From assembly GCF_900155365.1 (NCBI RefSeq), contig NZ_LT699739.1, positions 180,333-244,332 on the forward strand: DNA of 64,000 bases, written 5' to 3'. Position numbers and translations under genes: made by a program. The notes under the pieces were generated by a model. It made no database searches and had not been told where the DNA came from. It was given only the letters and a program-made list of their open reading frames with translations. Shown in pieces: positions 1 through 8,283 of this stretch. This DNA is from Collinsella bouchesdurhonensis (GTDB lineage: Bacteria > Actinomycetota > Coriobacteriia > Coriobacteriales > Coriobacteriaceae). Each line of letters begins with the position of its first letter. Position 1 is the stretch's first letter.

Positions 1-1
1 C

Positions 2-2527
2 TCTATCCAGGATGCCATCATCCGTATGGCGCGCATGCGCGGTAAGTCCACGCGCTGGGTGCTCGGTACCGATCACGCGGGTATCGCCACGCAGACCAAG
101 GTCGATAAGAAGCTCAAGAGCGAGGGCATCAGCCGCCTGGAGATCGGTCGCGACAAGTTTATCGACGCCTGCTGGGATTGGACCCATGAGTACGGCGGCA
201 TCATCGTCGAGCAGATCAAGCGCATGGGCTGCTCGGTCGACTTTGACAACGAGCGTTTTACCATGGATGCCGATTATGCCGAGGCTGTGCGCCGCGTGTT
301 TTGCGATTGGTATCACAACGGCTTGATCTATCGCGGTAAGCGCATCGTCAACTGGTGCCCCAACTGCACCACCGCTATCTCGGACGACGAGGCCGAATAC
401 CATGACGAGCACGGCCATCTGTGGCACCTGCGCTACCCGCTCTCCGAGCCGGTGAATGGCCAGGATTACATTGTTGTTGCCACCACGCGTCCCGAGACCA
501 TGCTGGGCGATACCGGCGTGGCCGTCTCTCCCAAGGATCCCGAGAAGGCCGCCTTTGTGGGCAAGACCGTCAAGCTGCCTATCGTCGACCGCGAGATCCC
601 CATCTTCTCCGATTATCACGTGGACGCGAACTTCGGTTCCGGCTTCGTCAAGGTCACTCCTGCGCACGACCCCAACGACTATGCTATGGGTCAGGCTCAC
701 AACCTGCCGCAGATCAATATCTTTGACGAGCATGCGGTGGTCGTCGAGGGCTACGGCGAGTTCTCGGGCATGAACCGCGATGAGTGCCGTGAGGCCGTTG
801 TCGCATGGTTTGAGGAGCACGGCCTGCTCAATCACGTTGAGGATCTCGACCACTCCGTTATGCATTGCTATCGTTGCGACGCTGCGCTTGAGCCCTGGCT
901 TTCCGAGCAGTGGTTCGTCGCTGTCGATAAGCTCAAGGGGCCGGCACTCGATGCCGTCAACTCCGGCAAGGTGACGTTCCACCCCGCGCGCTGGACGCAG
1001 ACCTACACCACCTGGATGGAGAACCTTAAAGACTGGTGCATCTCCCGCCAGCTGTGGTGGGGCCATCGCATCCCTGTCTTCTACTGCGAGGACTGCGGTT
1101 GGGAAGATGCCCTGCTCGAGGATACCGACGTGTGCCCCAAGTGTGGCGGACACCATGTGCATCAGGACGAGAACGTGCTCGATACCTGGTTCTCTTCTCA
1201 GCTGTGGACCTTTGCCACCCAGGGTTGGCCGCAAAAGCCCGAGCAGCTTGAGGGCCATCATCCCACTACGGCGCTCGTCACCGCACGCGACATCATCGCC
1301 TTGTGGGTTGCTCGCATGATCATGAGCTCGCTGTACTTCCTGGACGAGGTCCCCTTTAAGGACGTGGTGATCTATCCCACCATCCTTGCCAAGGACGGTA
1401 GCCGCATGTCTAAATCCAAGGGCAACGGCGTGGACCCCATGGACCTCATCGGTATGTACGGCGCCGACGCCATGCGCTTCAACCTGCTCACGCTGTGCAC
1501 CACCAATCAGGACGTGAAGTTCGACGCCAATATCGATAAGAAGACTAAGCAGCTCATTGACAGCCCCCGTACCGATCAGGCAAAGAGCTTTGTGACCAAG
1601 ATCTGGAACGCAAGCCGCTTTTTGCTTATGAACATGGAGGGCTACACGCCCGGCGAGCCTGTGGCAGAGACCGCAGCCGATGCCTGGATGTTCAGTCGCC
1701 TGGCCAAGGCCGTGAAGATGGTTACCGAGGGTATCGAGAACTACACCTTTGGCGACATGGCGCGTGGCGTTCAGACCTTCTTCTGGAACGAGGTCTGCGA
1801 CTGGTACGTCGAGGTAACCAAGGCGCGTCTCAAGGACGATTCCACCCGCCTGCAGGCTCAGCGCAACCTCATGTTCGTGCTCGATACGTCCTTGCGCCTG
1901 ATGCATCCGCTTATGCCGTTTGTGACCGAGGCCATTTGGGATACCATGCCCGCCTCTGTGCTCGACGAGAAGGACGGTGCGCTCGAGCGCGCCGAGGCTT
2001 TGATGATCGCTGCTTGGCCCGAGCCCGCGAAGTACGAGAAGTTTATCGACGAGGACGCCGAGCGTTCCTTCGAGCTGCTTCGCTCCGTTGTCTCTGCTGC
2101 CCGCTCTACGCGTGCTCGCTATCGTCTGAGCCCCAAGGAGCAGCTGGTTGCCCTTGCTCGCATGGGCGTCGAGGATCAGCAGCGTTTCTCGACCATGACC
2201 GACCTTGCCGCAAGCCTGGGCAACCTGGAGCTTACGGTTGCAGGTGAGGATGCTGCCAAACCGGCTGCCTCTATCGGCGTGGTTGACGGCGGCGTCGAGG
2301 TCTTCATCGTGCTCGAGGGCAAGGTCGACCTGGCTGCCGAGCGTGCTCGCATGGAGAAGGAGATTGCTTCTGCCACCAAGGAGCTCACCGCTGCCGAGCG
2401 TACGCTTGCCAACGAGGGCTTTGTGGCTAAGGCTGCCCCTGAGGTCGTACAAAAGAAGCGCGACCGTGCCGCCGAGCTCAAGGAGACCATCACCGCTCTC
2501 CAGTCCCAGCTCGCCGACTTCGAATAG
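2..2527 (+). CDS. valS: Valyl-tRNA synthetase (5' end outside the window)
   Basis: Charges tRNA-Val with valine in the cytoplasm. The frame is open from base 2, so the true start and the HIGH-type motif lie upstream and about 841 residues are visible. The first visible residues run into GTDHAGIATQ, a class I ValRS signature. Further on are WCPNC in the CP1 editing insertion, two Cys pairs (CEDC and CPKC, about bases 1087-1145), the KMSKS-type loop SRMSKSKGNG near base 1410, and an Ala/Glu-rich C-terminal coiled coil from about base 2310. The stop is followed at once by the 37-bp repeat and then a terminator. The internal ATG at base 26 is not the start, because ValRS homology continues before it. 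Confidence 0.97.
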   Translation, partial: SIQDAIIRMARMRGKSTRWVLGTDHAGIATQTKVDKKLKSEGISRLEIGRDKFIDACWDWTHEYGGIIVEQIKRMGCSVDFDNERFTMDADYAEAVRRVFCDWYHNGLIYRGKRIVNWCPNCTTAISDDEAEYHDEHGHLWHLRYPLSEPVNGQDYIVVATTRPETMLGDTGVAVSPKDPEKAAFVGKTVKLPIVDREIPIFSDYHVDANFGSGFVKVTPAHDPNDYAMGQAHNLPQINIFDEHAVVVEGYGEFSGMNRDECREAVVAWFEEHGLLNHVEDLDHSVMHCYRCDAALEPWLSEQWFVAVDKLKGPALDAVNSGKVTFHPARWTQTYTTWMENLKDWCISRQLWWGHRIPVFYCEDCGWEDALLEDTDVCPKCGGHHVHQDENVLDTWFSSQLWTFATQGWPQKPEQLEGHHPTTALVTARDIIALWVARMIMSSLYFLDEVPFKDVVIYPTILAKDGSRMSKSKGNGVDPMDLIGMYGADAMRFNLLTLCTTNQDVKFDANIDKKTKQLIDSPRTDQAKSFVTKIWNASRFLLMNMEGYTPGEPVAETAADAWMFSRLAKAVKMVTEGIENYTFGDMARGVQTFFWNEVCDWYVEVTKARLKDDSTRLQAQRNLMFVLDTSLRLMHPLMPFVTEAIWDTMPASVLDEKDGALERAEALMIAAWPEPAKYEKFIDEDAERSFELLRSVVSAARSTRARYRLSPKEQLVALARMGVEDQQRFSTMTDLAASLGNLELTVAGEDAAKPAASIGVVDGGVEVFIVLEGKVDLAAERARMEKEIASATKELTAAERTLANEGFVAKAAPEVVQKKRDRAAELKETITALQSQLADFE

Positions 2528-2529
2528 CA

Positions 2530-2569
2530 AATGTGACAAAAAGTCGACAGGTTTAATTCGTCACATTTT
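2530..2569 (+). repeat. Nested inverted repeat, copy 1
   Basis: Starts 3 bases after the valS stop. Its outer arms are TGTGAC and GTCACA and its core is GACAGGTTTAAT. Over 37 aligned positions it differs from the copy after pepP (5436-5472, read on the minus strand) at three positions. Both copies point the same way relative to the gene they follow. Confidence 0.8.
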
Positions 2570-2601
2570 CATCGCTCGTCCACATGTGGGGACTCGATGT
2601 G

Positions 2602-2639
2602 AAAATGTGACAGAATAAACCTGTCTTCTACGTGTCACG
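2602..2639 (-). repeat. Nested inverted repeat, copy 2 (inverted)
   Basis: A more divergent copy in the opposite orientation to copy 1. It is separated from copy 1 by about 32 bases that contain the 10-bp palindrome CCACATGTGG. Read on the minus strand it keeps GACAGGTTTAT and CTGTCACATTTT. Together copies 1 and 2 could fold into a large composite hairpin. Confidence 0.7.
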
Positions 2640-2652
2640 TTTTGGGTAATTG

Positions 2653-2684
2653 AGAGCGCGCTGGCTTGGCTGGCGCGCTCTTTA
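2653..2684 (+). terminator. Intrinsic terminator of valS
   Basis: AGAGCGCGC (2653-2661) pairs perfectly with GCGCGCTCT (2673-2681) around an 11-base loop and is followed by TTTA. The T-run is short. A possible TTG start at 2666 for folC would lie inside this hairpin, which argues against that start. Confidence 0.7.
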
Positions 2685-2713
2685 TTCATCGTCAACGAAA
2701 GGTCTTGCACCCT

Positions 2714-4069
2714 ATGTATACGGTTCCGTTTTCCTACCCTGTTTTCTCGTTTGAGAAGGCTGTTTCGCTTGCCTGCGATACCGGCGTGATTTCGAGCGAT
2801 GCAGGCCCGCTGCTGGAAACGGTCGTCGAGATGCTCGATGAGCTTGAACGACCGGATGCTCACTTTGATTGCATCCAGATTGCAGGCACCAACGGCAAGA
2901 CCTCTACGACCCGCTTTACCGCAGCGATTCTTCGTGGTGAGGGCCTACGTTGCGCGCTCTATACCTCTCCGCAGCTCGTCCGTTACCCCGAGCGCATGGA
3001 AATCGACGGCGCCCCCATCTCGGATGAGCTCTTCGCGCAGGGTATTTCGGCTGCATATGAGGCTGGCCGACGCGTTAACGAGCGACGCGCCGCGGCGGGG
3101 GAGAATATTTTTACCATTACACCCTTTGACCTGCTCACGGTGGCAGCTTTGACTGTTTACGCTCTCGAAGGTGTCGACGTTGCCGTGCTCGAGGTGGGCA
3201 TGGGTGGCCGCTGGGATGCCACGAGCGCTACCGACCCACATGTTGTTGCCATCACCGGCATTGGTCTCGATCACATGCGCATCCTGGGTAACACGCTTGC
3301 CGAGATCGCAGGAGAGAAGGCTGCTGTTATCAAGCCGGGACGCTCCGTCATCTTGGGCGAGGGCGTGCATGAGCCCAGTGTGTGGCGGGTTATGGAGGAT
3401 CGTTGCCGTGAGTGCGAGGTTTCACCCGTCGTGTCCTCGCATGAGATTTTGAAGCGTCCGGCGCATTTGGGCGACACGCTCGATTTTGCCTGCGAGACTT
3501 CACGAGCCCGTTATGAATGTTCCCTCTATAAGCCTCTCTACCAGGCGCAAAATGCATCGTGTGCCATTTTTGTTGCGGAGGAGTATTTGGGCCGTGCCCT
3601 CGACGCGGAGGCGTTGGACGCTTCGCTTGCCGCATGTCCTACGCCTGGTCGCTTTGACGTGCTGCAAAACGAGCCGCTGATTCTTATCGACGCTTGTCAT
3701 AACCCGCAGAGCTGCGAGAATTTTGTCTCCTCGCTTGACGAGATCAATCCCGATGCGGCGCTGCGCCCTCTGTTGCTTACCGCGGCCCTTGCCGATAAAG
3801 ACGTGAGCGGTATTGTCGATGTTTTGGTTCCTGCGTTTCCGCGCATTGTTGTGACACAGACGATGAGCGATCGCGCGATTTCCGCCCAGGACTTGGCTCA
3901 ACTTGTTCTCGATAAGCTTGAGGAGCTTGGCCGTCCCTCCTCCGATCTGATAGAAGTCGTGCCGTCCGTATCGGATGCGGTGGAGCGTTTGGCCGCGGCG
4001 GGGGAGGCCTTTGTGGCTGCCGGCACCATTACCCTTGCCGGCGAGGTTGCGGGCATCATGCGTGGCTAG
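2714..4069 (+). CDS. folC: Folylpolyglutamate / dihydrofolate synthase
   Basis: Adds glutamate to folates and, in bifunctional members, makes dihydrofolate from dihydropteroate; cytosolic and ATP-dependent. This start gives 451 residues, typical for the family. The Mur-ligase-type P-loop GTNGKTST is near residue 57, followed by the family stretch EVGMGGRWDAT near 160 and DACHNP near 325. I chose the ATG at 2714 because the open frame upstream runs through the valS terminator, and AAAGG lies about 11 bases before it. Whether it has one or both activities cannot be told from sequence. Confidence 0.93.
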   Translation: MYTVPFSYPVFSFEKAVSLACDTGVISSDAGPLLETVVEMLDELERPDAHFDCIQIAGTNGKTSTTRFTAAILRGEGLRCALYTSPQLVRYPERMEIDGAPISDELFAQGISAAYEAGRRVNERRAAAGENIFTITPFDLLTVAALTVYALEGVDVAVLEVGMGGRWDATSATDPHVVAITGIGLDHMRILGNTLAEIAGEKAAVIKPGRSVILGEGVHEPSVWRVMEDRCRECEVSPVVSSHEILKRPAHLGDTLDFACETSRARYECSLYKPLYQAQNASCAIFVAEEYLGRALDAEALDASLAACPTPGRFDVLQNEPLILIDACHNPQSCENFVSSLDEINPDAALRPLLLTAALADKDVSGIVDVLVPAFPRIVVTQTMSDRAISAQDLAQLVLDKLEELGRPSSDLIEVVPSVSDAVERLAAAGEAFVAAGTITLAGEVAGIMRG

Positions 4070-4115
4070 CCTTTCGCGTTTGCCTGCGCGCGGGCAAATT
4101 GTTCTTTAAGGTTCA

Positions 4116-4187
4116 ACCTCAAGTCAAATTAACCTTAAAGTTGAGGTTGAGATATGGTGCATCTGTATAGAACCTTGAAGCTCAGGT
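4116..4187 (+). promoter_or_regulatory. Two MerR-type dyads upstream of the RlpA-like gene
   Basis: ACCTTAAAGTTGAGGT (4132-4147) and ACCTTGAAGCTCAGGT (4172-4187) are the same 16-bp imperfect dyad, spaced 40 bases start to start, which is close to four helical turns. A half-site, ACCTCAAG, lies at 4116-4123. The ACCT...AGGT form resembles operators of MerR-family regulators. The regulator is not identified and none is encoded in the window. Confidence 0.5.
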
Positions 4188-4206
4188 TGAAGTTGAGTCG
4201 TATCGC

Positions 4207-4231
4207 TATACTGTTATCTCAATGAGATAAC
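4207..4231 (+). promoter_or_regulatory. -10 element followed by a 19-bp palindrome (probable operator)
   Basis: TATACT at 4207-4212 is a good -10. Directly after it, 4213-4231 is a perfect 9-1-9 palindrome, GTTATCTCA-A-TGAGATAAC, covering the likely transcription start. That is a classic repressor position. No good -35 at 16-18 bp is visible; TTGAAG at 4187-4192 is only 14 bases upstream, which would fit an activator-dependent promoter using the dyads just upstream. Confidence 0.55.
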
Positions 4232-4255
4232 GACGATTGAGGCGGTACTTCTCTT

Positions 4256-5356
4256 ATGTATGTGAATTCGGCAACCTCCACTTCCCGCAAGAGCGGCTTT
4301 GCGCGCATCGCGTGCGTTGCCGGTCTGACGGCTGTGCTCGTGGGGGGAAGCTGCCTGGGTGTGGCTCCGTGTAGCGCATACGCTGCCACTGCACAGACCG
4401 AGACCGAGCTTGCAGCCTTGACCCAGCAGGTCAATTCCGCTGCCACCACGTATCAGCAGGCAACCGATAGGGTTAACGAGCTCAACGAGCAGATCAGCGA
4501 AATGGCTGATGAGATTCTGGATTTCGAGCAGAACAAGCTGCCCGAGCAGCAGCAGAAGGCATCCGATGCTGCGGCGAATCTCTATAAGCTGCACGTTGCA
4601 TCTCCCAATGTCATGTCGATGCTGCTCAATTCCGCTTCTCTGGGCGACCTTATCACGCAGGGAAAGTACCTCACCACTATCCAGGACGACAACACCGCTG
4701 AGCTCGAGCGCCTCAATGCCATGCATGAGGAGCTTGAGGCAAAGATGGAAGAGCTTTCTTCCGCTAAGGATGAGGCCGAGCAGGAGCAGCAAAAAGCTTC
4801 CGACGCCTTGACTTCAGCTCAGTCCGCTCAGGCCCAGATGGCAGCTCGCGCTCAGAGCGAGGATGCTGCTGAGGCTGAGGCAGCTCGCAAGGCCGCCGAG
4901 GAGGCGGCCGCTACGACCGCTCAGATGCAGCAGCAGGGTAGCGTCTCTAACTCTAACGGTAGCAGCCAGGGCAGCAATGCCGGAAGTGCTGGAAGCGCTG
5001 GCTCTGGTTCTTCGACTCAGCAGCCCTCCGGTACCGGCGGTTCTTCTTCTGGCACTACGTCCACGAGCAGCTGGAAATCCGGCGTCGCTTCGTATTACGG
5101 CATCGGCGATGGCTTTATGGGTGGCACGACCGCGTCTGGTGCCATTGTTACCGAGTCTTCGATGGGCGTAGCCATGCTCAACGTGCCGCTCGGCACCTAT
5201 GTCGAGATCAGCTATGGCGGACGTTCCGTTATCGCTGTGGTCAATGACCGTGGCCCGTATGTCCATGGCCGTGTGATCGACATGCAGCCTGCAGTGGCCC
5301 GTGCGCTTGGTTTCCTCTCCGTGGGCGTGGGTACTGTCCAGTATCGCTTCCTCTAA
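4256..5356 (+). CDS. Exported coiled-coil protein with C-terminal RlpA-like double-psi beta-barrel
   Basis: 366 residues. The N-terminus is a signal peptide: a basic stretch, a hydrophobic core near residues 18-32, and a likely cleavage after SAYA near 43. Residues 50-190 are a Gln/Glu/Ala-rich coiled coil like that of CwlO-type cell-wall hydrolases. A Ser/Gly-rich linker runs to about 270. The C-terminal domain (about 272-366) matches the RlpA/double-psi barrel family, with SGVASYYG, PLGTYVEI, VNDRGPYV and RVIDMQ. Some RlpA proteins are lytic transglycosylases, with a catalytic Asp in the NDRGP segment. I infer a secreted peptidoglycan-associated protein. The ribosome binding site is weak (GAGG, 13 bases away). 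Confidence 0.8.
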   Translation: MYVNSATSTSRKSGFARIACVAGLTAVLVGGSCLGVAPCSAYAATAQTETELAALTQQVNSAATTYQQATDRVNELNEQISEMADEILDFEQNKLPEQQQKASDAAANLYKLHVASPNVMSMLLNSASLGDLITQGKYLTTIQDDNTAELERLNAMHEELEAKMEELSSAKDEAEQEQQKASDALTSAQSAQAQMAARAQSEDAAEAEAARKAAEEAAATTAQMQQQGSVSNSNGSSQGSNAGSAGSAGSGSSTQQPSGTGGSSSGTTSTSSWKSGVASYYGIGDGFMGGTTASGAIVTESSMGVAMLNVPLGTYVEISYGGRSVIAVVNDRGPYVHGRVIDMQPAVARALGFLSVGVGTVQYRFL

Positions 5357-5378
5357 GGTGAGTGCTTACATAAACGTC

Positions 5379-5413
5379 AAAAGGACCGTCGATTGTATCG
5401 GCGGTCCTTTTTT
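5379..5413 (+). terminator. Intrinsic terminator
   Basis: AAAGGACCG (5380-5388) pairs with CGGTCCTTT (5402-5410), with extra inner pairing, and is followed by TTTT. It ends the RlpA-like gene. It lies beyond the end of pepP on the other strand and may also act for that operon. Confidence 0.85.
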
Positions 5414-5435
5414 ATCAGCTTTCGGCAAATGGCAG

Positions 5436-5472
5436 AATGTGACAGATTAAACCTGTCGTCTTTTTGTCACAT
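5436..5472 (-). repeat. Nested inverted repeat, copy 3
   Basis: Read on the minus strand it starts about 5 bases after the pepP stop. It has outer arms TGTGACA and TGTCACA and an inner pair GACAG and CTGTC around GTTTAAT. It differs from the copy after valS at 3 of 37 positions. The 3' arm can pair with either the outer or the inner 5' arm. Confidence 0.8.
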
Positions 5473-5477
5473 ATCGA

Positions 5478-6572
5478 CTAGCTGTCACGGAGGGTGATGG
5501 GGGCGTGAGAGTAGCTGTTGAGAATCTCGACGCCGTGTTCGGTGACGAGGGCTAGGTCTTCGATGCGCACGCCGGTGCGGCCGGGAAGATAGATGCCCGG
5601 CTCGATGGAAAACGTCATGCCTGGCTGCACCGTATCGGTATTGGCAAGCGAGACGTCGCCCGGCTCGTGGTCTTGCAGGCCAATCGAGTGACCCAGGCGG
5701 TGCGTGAAATACTCTCCGTAGCCTGCCTGCTCAATAACGTCGCGTGCAGCACGATCGAGGTCGCAGAACCGCACACCGGGGGCAATGAGCGCCTCGGCGG
5801 CTTCGTTTGCGCGGCGTACCACGTCATAGATGTGTGCCGTCTCCTCGTCGGGCTCTCCCCAAAAGAACGTGCGCGTCATGTCCGAACAGTAATTGCGGTA
5901 GCGTCCACCGATATCGAACAGCACCACATCGCCTCGCTTGAGCACGGTGTCATCGGGTTCATGATGCGGGTCGCCCGCATTGGCGCCAAAGCTCACGATG
6001 GGAGGAAACGAGAACGCGTCGCAGCCGTGGTTGCGATAGAGCTCGAGCATCTGATCGGCTATCTCGCGCTCCGTTACACCTTCGTGCACAAGCTGGATGG
6101 CGTCGGCTATCACAGCGTCGTTTGCAGCGGAAGAGATACGCATCAGGTTTTGCTCTTCCTCGTCCTTGATGGCCCGCGCGGCGGTGACGGCAGAACTTCC
6201 CAGGAAGAATTCGCATGCGGCATGGCGCTCGATCAGGGGCATCAAAAAGCCTGAACGCATGACTTCATCGATTCCGAGCGGCTTTGCGGGATCGATTTCT
6301 TGCGCGATGGCTTTGGCAACAACATCGGTATCGGTATGGTAGGCAACGCGCGCGTTTTCATACTCTGGTAGCTGATGCAAAGCGTTGACCATGATGACGG
6401 GCTCTTTGCCGCGCGCAAGTAGCACACCGCAAAAGCGCTCGAACATATCGGCATAAAATCCCGTAAGGTAATAGATCGACCACGGATCATTAATCAATAT
6501 CTGGGCATCGGCATGCGATGCTTCAAGATTCTTTAGCACGCGCTCGACGCGCTCCATATTCACCTGTGCCAT
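5478..6572 (-). CDS. pepP: M24-family Xaa-Pro aminopeptidase
   Basis: A cytosolic dinuclear-metal aminopeptidase that removes N-terminal residues before proline. The 364 residues have the usual creatinase-like N-terminal domain (about 1-125) and a pita-bread catalytic domain. Metal-binding segments are visible in order: SDMTRTF near 230, HRLGHSIGL near 294, IEPGIY near 324 and RIEDL near 338. I chose the ATG at 6572 because GGAG lies 8 bases upstream; a longer frame to 6620 would abut the upstream stop. It follows the FAD oxidoreductase by 48 bases, suggesting one transcript. Exact substrate range within M24B is unknown; prolidase is an alternative. Confidence 0.9.
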   Translation of the reverse strand: MAQVNMERVERVLKNLEASHADAQILINDPWSIYYLTGFYADMFERFCGVLLARGKEPVIMVNALHQLPEYENARVAYHTDTDVVAKAIAQEIDPAKPLGIDEVMRSGFLMPLIERHAACEFFLGSSAVTAARAIKDEEEQNLMRISSAANDAVIADAIQLVHEGVTEREIADQMLELYRNHGCDAFSFPPIVSFGANAGDPHHEPDDTVLKRGDVVLFDIGGRYRNYCSDMTRTFFWGEPDEETAHIYDVVRRANEAAEALIAPGVRFCDLDRAARDVIEQAGYGEYFTHRLGHSIGLQDHEPGDVSLANTDTVQPGMTFSIEPGIYLPGRTGVRIEDLALVTEHGVEILNSYSHAPITLRDS

Positions 6573-6620
6573 GAGAAAACTCCAATCAGGTTTACTGCAT
6601 CGTGATGCTTGGATGGGCAA

Positions 6621-8051
6621 TTACTTTACGGGACCGCTCACAATCTGCGAACCAGCGTCTTCGAGCAGCACATCCTCCGGTGTGCAATTGAGCTCGCGAG
6701 CAAGAATCTCGACGACGCGGCTTTGGCAAAAACCGCTTTGGCAGCGTCCCATCCCCGCGCGGCAACGGCGCTTAACGCCTTCGACCGAAACCGCCCCGGG
6801 TGTGCGATGGATGGCTGCGATGACTTCTGCCTCGGGCACGGTTTCGCAGCGGCAAACTATCTTGCCCCAGAAATGGTCTTTTTGGATGAGCTCGTCTTGC
6901 GCGTCGATATCCAGCTGGTCAAAGTCGACTGGCGGCCGACGGAGGGGCTGATAGTCTGAGCGCTCATGCAGCACAGCTCCGTCTTCGCGCAGCAGCCCCT
7001 CGACCTTCTGTGCAATGGCGGGCGCGCTTGCCACGCCGGGCGACTGGATGCCTGCGACTTGAATAAAACCGGGCACGAGTGCGGATCGGCGGATGAGGAA
7101 GTCGTTGAGACCATCGATGACGGCGCGTCCTCCGGCAAAGGCGCGGATTACACGGCGCGTATCGAGCGAGGGAACGAGTTTTTGCGCTCCGTCCAGCAGC
7201 TTTTGCATATCATCTGCATAGGTGTCGGTATCGCCTGGCTCGCGGATGGCGGCGGTGGCGGTGACAACCGTGTTGCCGTGAACGGTTCCGGTAACGATCA
7301 CGCCCTTGCTCACGGGAGTGGGAGTGGGGTAGAGCGGCATGTACGGGTGTACCTCGCGGTCGAGCACGAGGATATTGCCTTGTCTCCATACGAGATTGAA
7401 TTTCTCGGCACCTGCCATGCGCGAGATTTCGGCGCAACCGTTACCTGCGGCGTTGACGATACGTTGCGCCCAGAGACTTCCGGCGCTCGTCTCGACCTCG
7501 AATCCATCATTTTTCGCCGCGATTTGCGTGACCTTGTGAGTGCGTAGGAAATCGACCCCATTCGCTGCGGCGTTTTCTGCAGCGCTGATCGCAACGTCAA
7601 AGGGGTCGACATAGCCCGTCTGCGGACACCAAAGGGCGGCAACCGCCATCTCGCTTGCGCGGGGCTCGAGCTCGTGGATGCGTTTGGGATCAACGATCGC
7701 AAGACCGCTTACCCCGTTTTTCATGCCCTGCGCGCGCAGGCGATCGAGCGTGCGCCTATCTTCGTCATTAAATGCAAGAACCATGGACCCTGGACGCTCG
7801 AAAGCAAAGCCGAGTTCTTGCGACCATTGGGAATAGAGTTCGCATCCACGTGCATTGACCTTGGCTTTCATAGATTCGGGCTTGGGGTCGTATCCGCCGT
7901 GGACCAGCCCTCCGTTTGCCTTGCTGCTGCCGCATGCAATATCGTTTGCGGCTTCGACCACGGCGACATTCACATCGTAGCGGGCAAGCTGGCGAGCGAT
8001 GCAGCATCCAACGATACCGCCGCCGATGATTGCGATGTCATAGCGTTGCAT
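6621..8051 (-). CDS. FAD-dependent oxidoreductase of the GlpA/DadA type with C-terminal [2Fe-2S] BFD-like domain
   Basis: 476 residues. The N-terminus has an FAD-binding dinucleotide fold, IIGGGIVGCCIARQLAR near residues 8-24. The middle resembles the glycerol-3-phosphate dehydrogenase / L-2-hydroxyglutarate oxidase superfamily. The C-terminal 80 residues carry CRC near 397-399 and a later pair, RCRAGMGRC near 427-436, the spacing of a BFD-like [2Fe-2S] domain. I infer electron transfer from an alpha-hydroxy or glycerol-phosphate type substrate to a partner that is not encoded nearby. The start at 8051 has GAGG a few bases upstream. It is the first gene of a two-gene minus-strand unit with pepP. 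The true substrate cannot be read from the sequence. Confidence 0.8.
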   Translation of the reverse strand: MQRYDIAIIGGGIVGCCIARQLARYDVNVAVVEAANDIACGSSKANGGLVHGGYDPKPESMKAKVNARGCELYSQWSQELGFAFERPGSMVLAFNDEDRRTLDRLRAQGMKNGVSGLAIVDPKRIHELEPRASEMAVAALWCPQTGYVDPFDVAISAAENAAANGVDFLRTHKVTQIAAKNDGFEVETSAGSLWAQRIVNAAGNGCAEISRMAGAEKFNLVWRQGNILVLDREVHPYMPLYPTPTPVSKGVIVTGTVHGNTVVTATAAIREPGDTDTYADDMQKLLDGAQKLVPSLDTRRVIRAFAGGRAVIDGLNDFLIRRSALVPGFIQVAGIQSPGVASAPAIAQKVEGLLREDGAVLHERSDYQPLRRPPVDFDQLDIDAQDELIQKDHFWGKIVCRCETVPEAEVIAAIHRTPGAVSVEGVKRRCRAGMGRCQSGFCQSRVVEILARELNCTPEDVLLEDAGSQIVSGPVK

Positions 8052-8283
8052 GAGGCCTCGATTCCCTGACGCCGAATTCTGCTTTCCATGGTACCCCATG
8101 TAGGCTATTAAAATCGTCGTTTGGGCATACGGACCGCTGACGCATCGCTAGAGATTCTTGCAGATATTTTCCCGGTATCTATGTCAATAGCGTGTCTGTA
8201 TTAGGAGATTGGCGAGAGGGGGAGTAGAATAGCAAAGCAATTATGACCTTCCTGCTCGCTGGAGGATTCGAAAGGTAACTCGC

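Noticed and set aside
26-28. valS starting at base 26
   Set aside because: Homology to ValRS continues upstream to base 2 in frame, and the HIGH motif must lie further upstream, so the gene is cut by the window edge.
2666-2668. TTG start for folC at 2666
   Set aside because: It lies inside the valS terminator hairpin and has no ribosome binding site; the ATG at 2714 fits family length.
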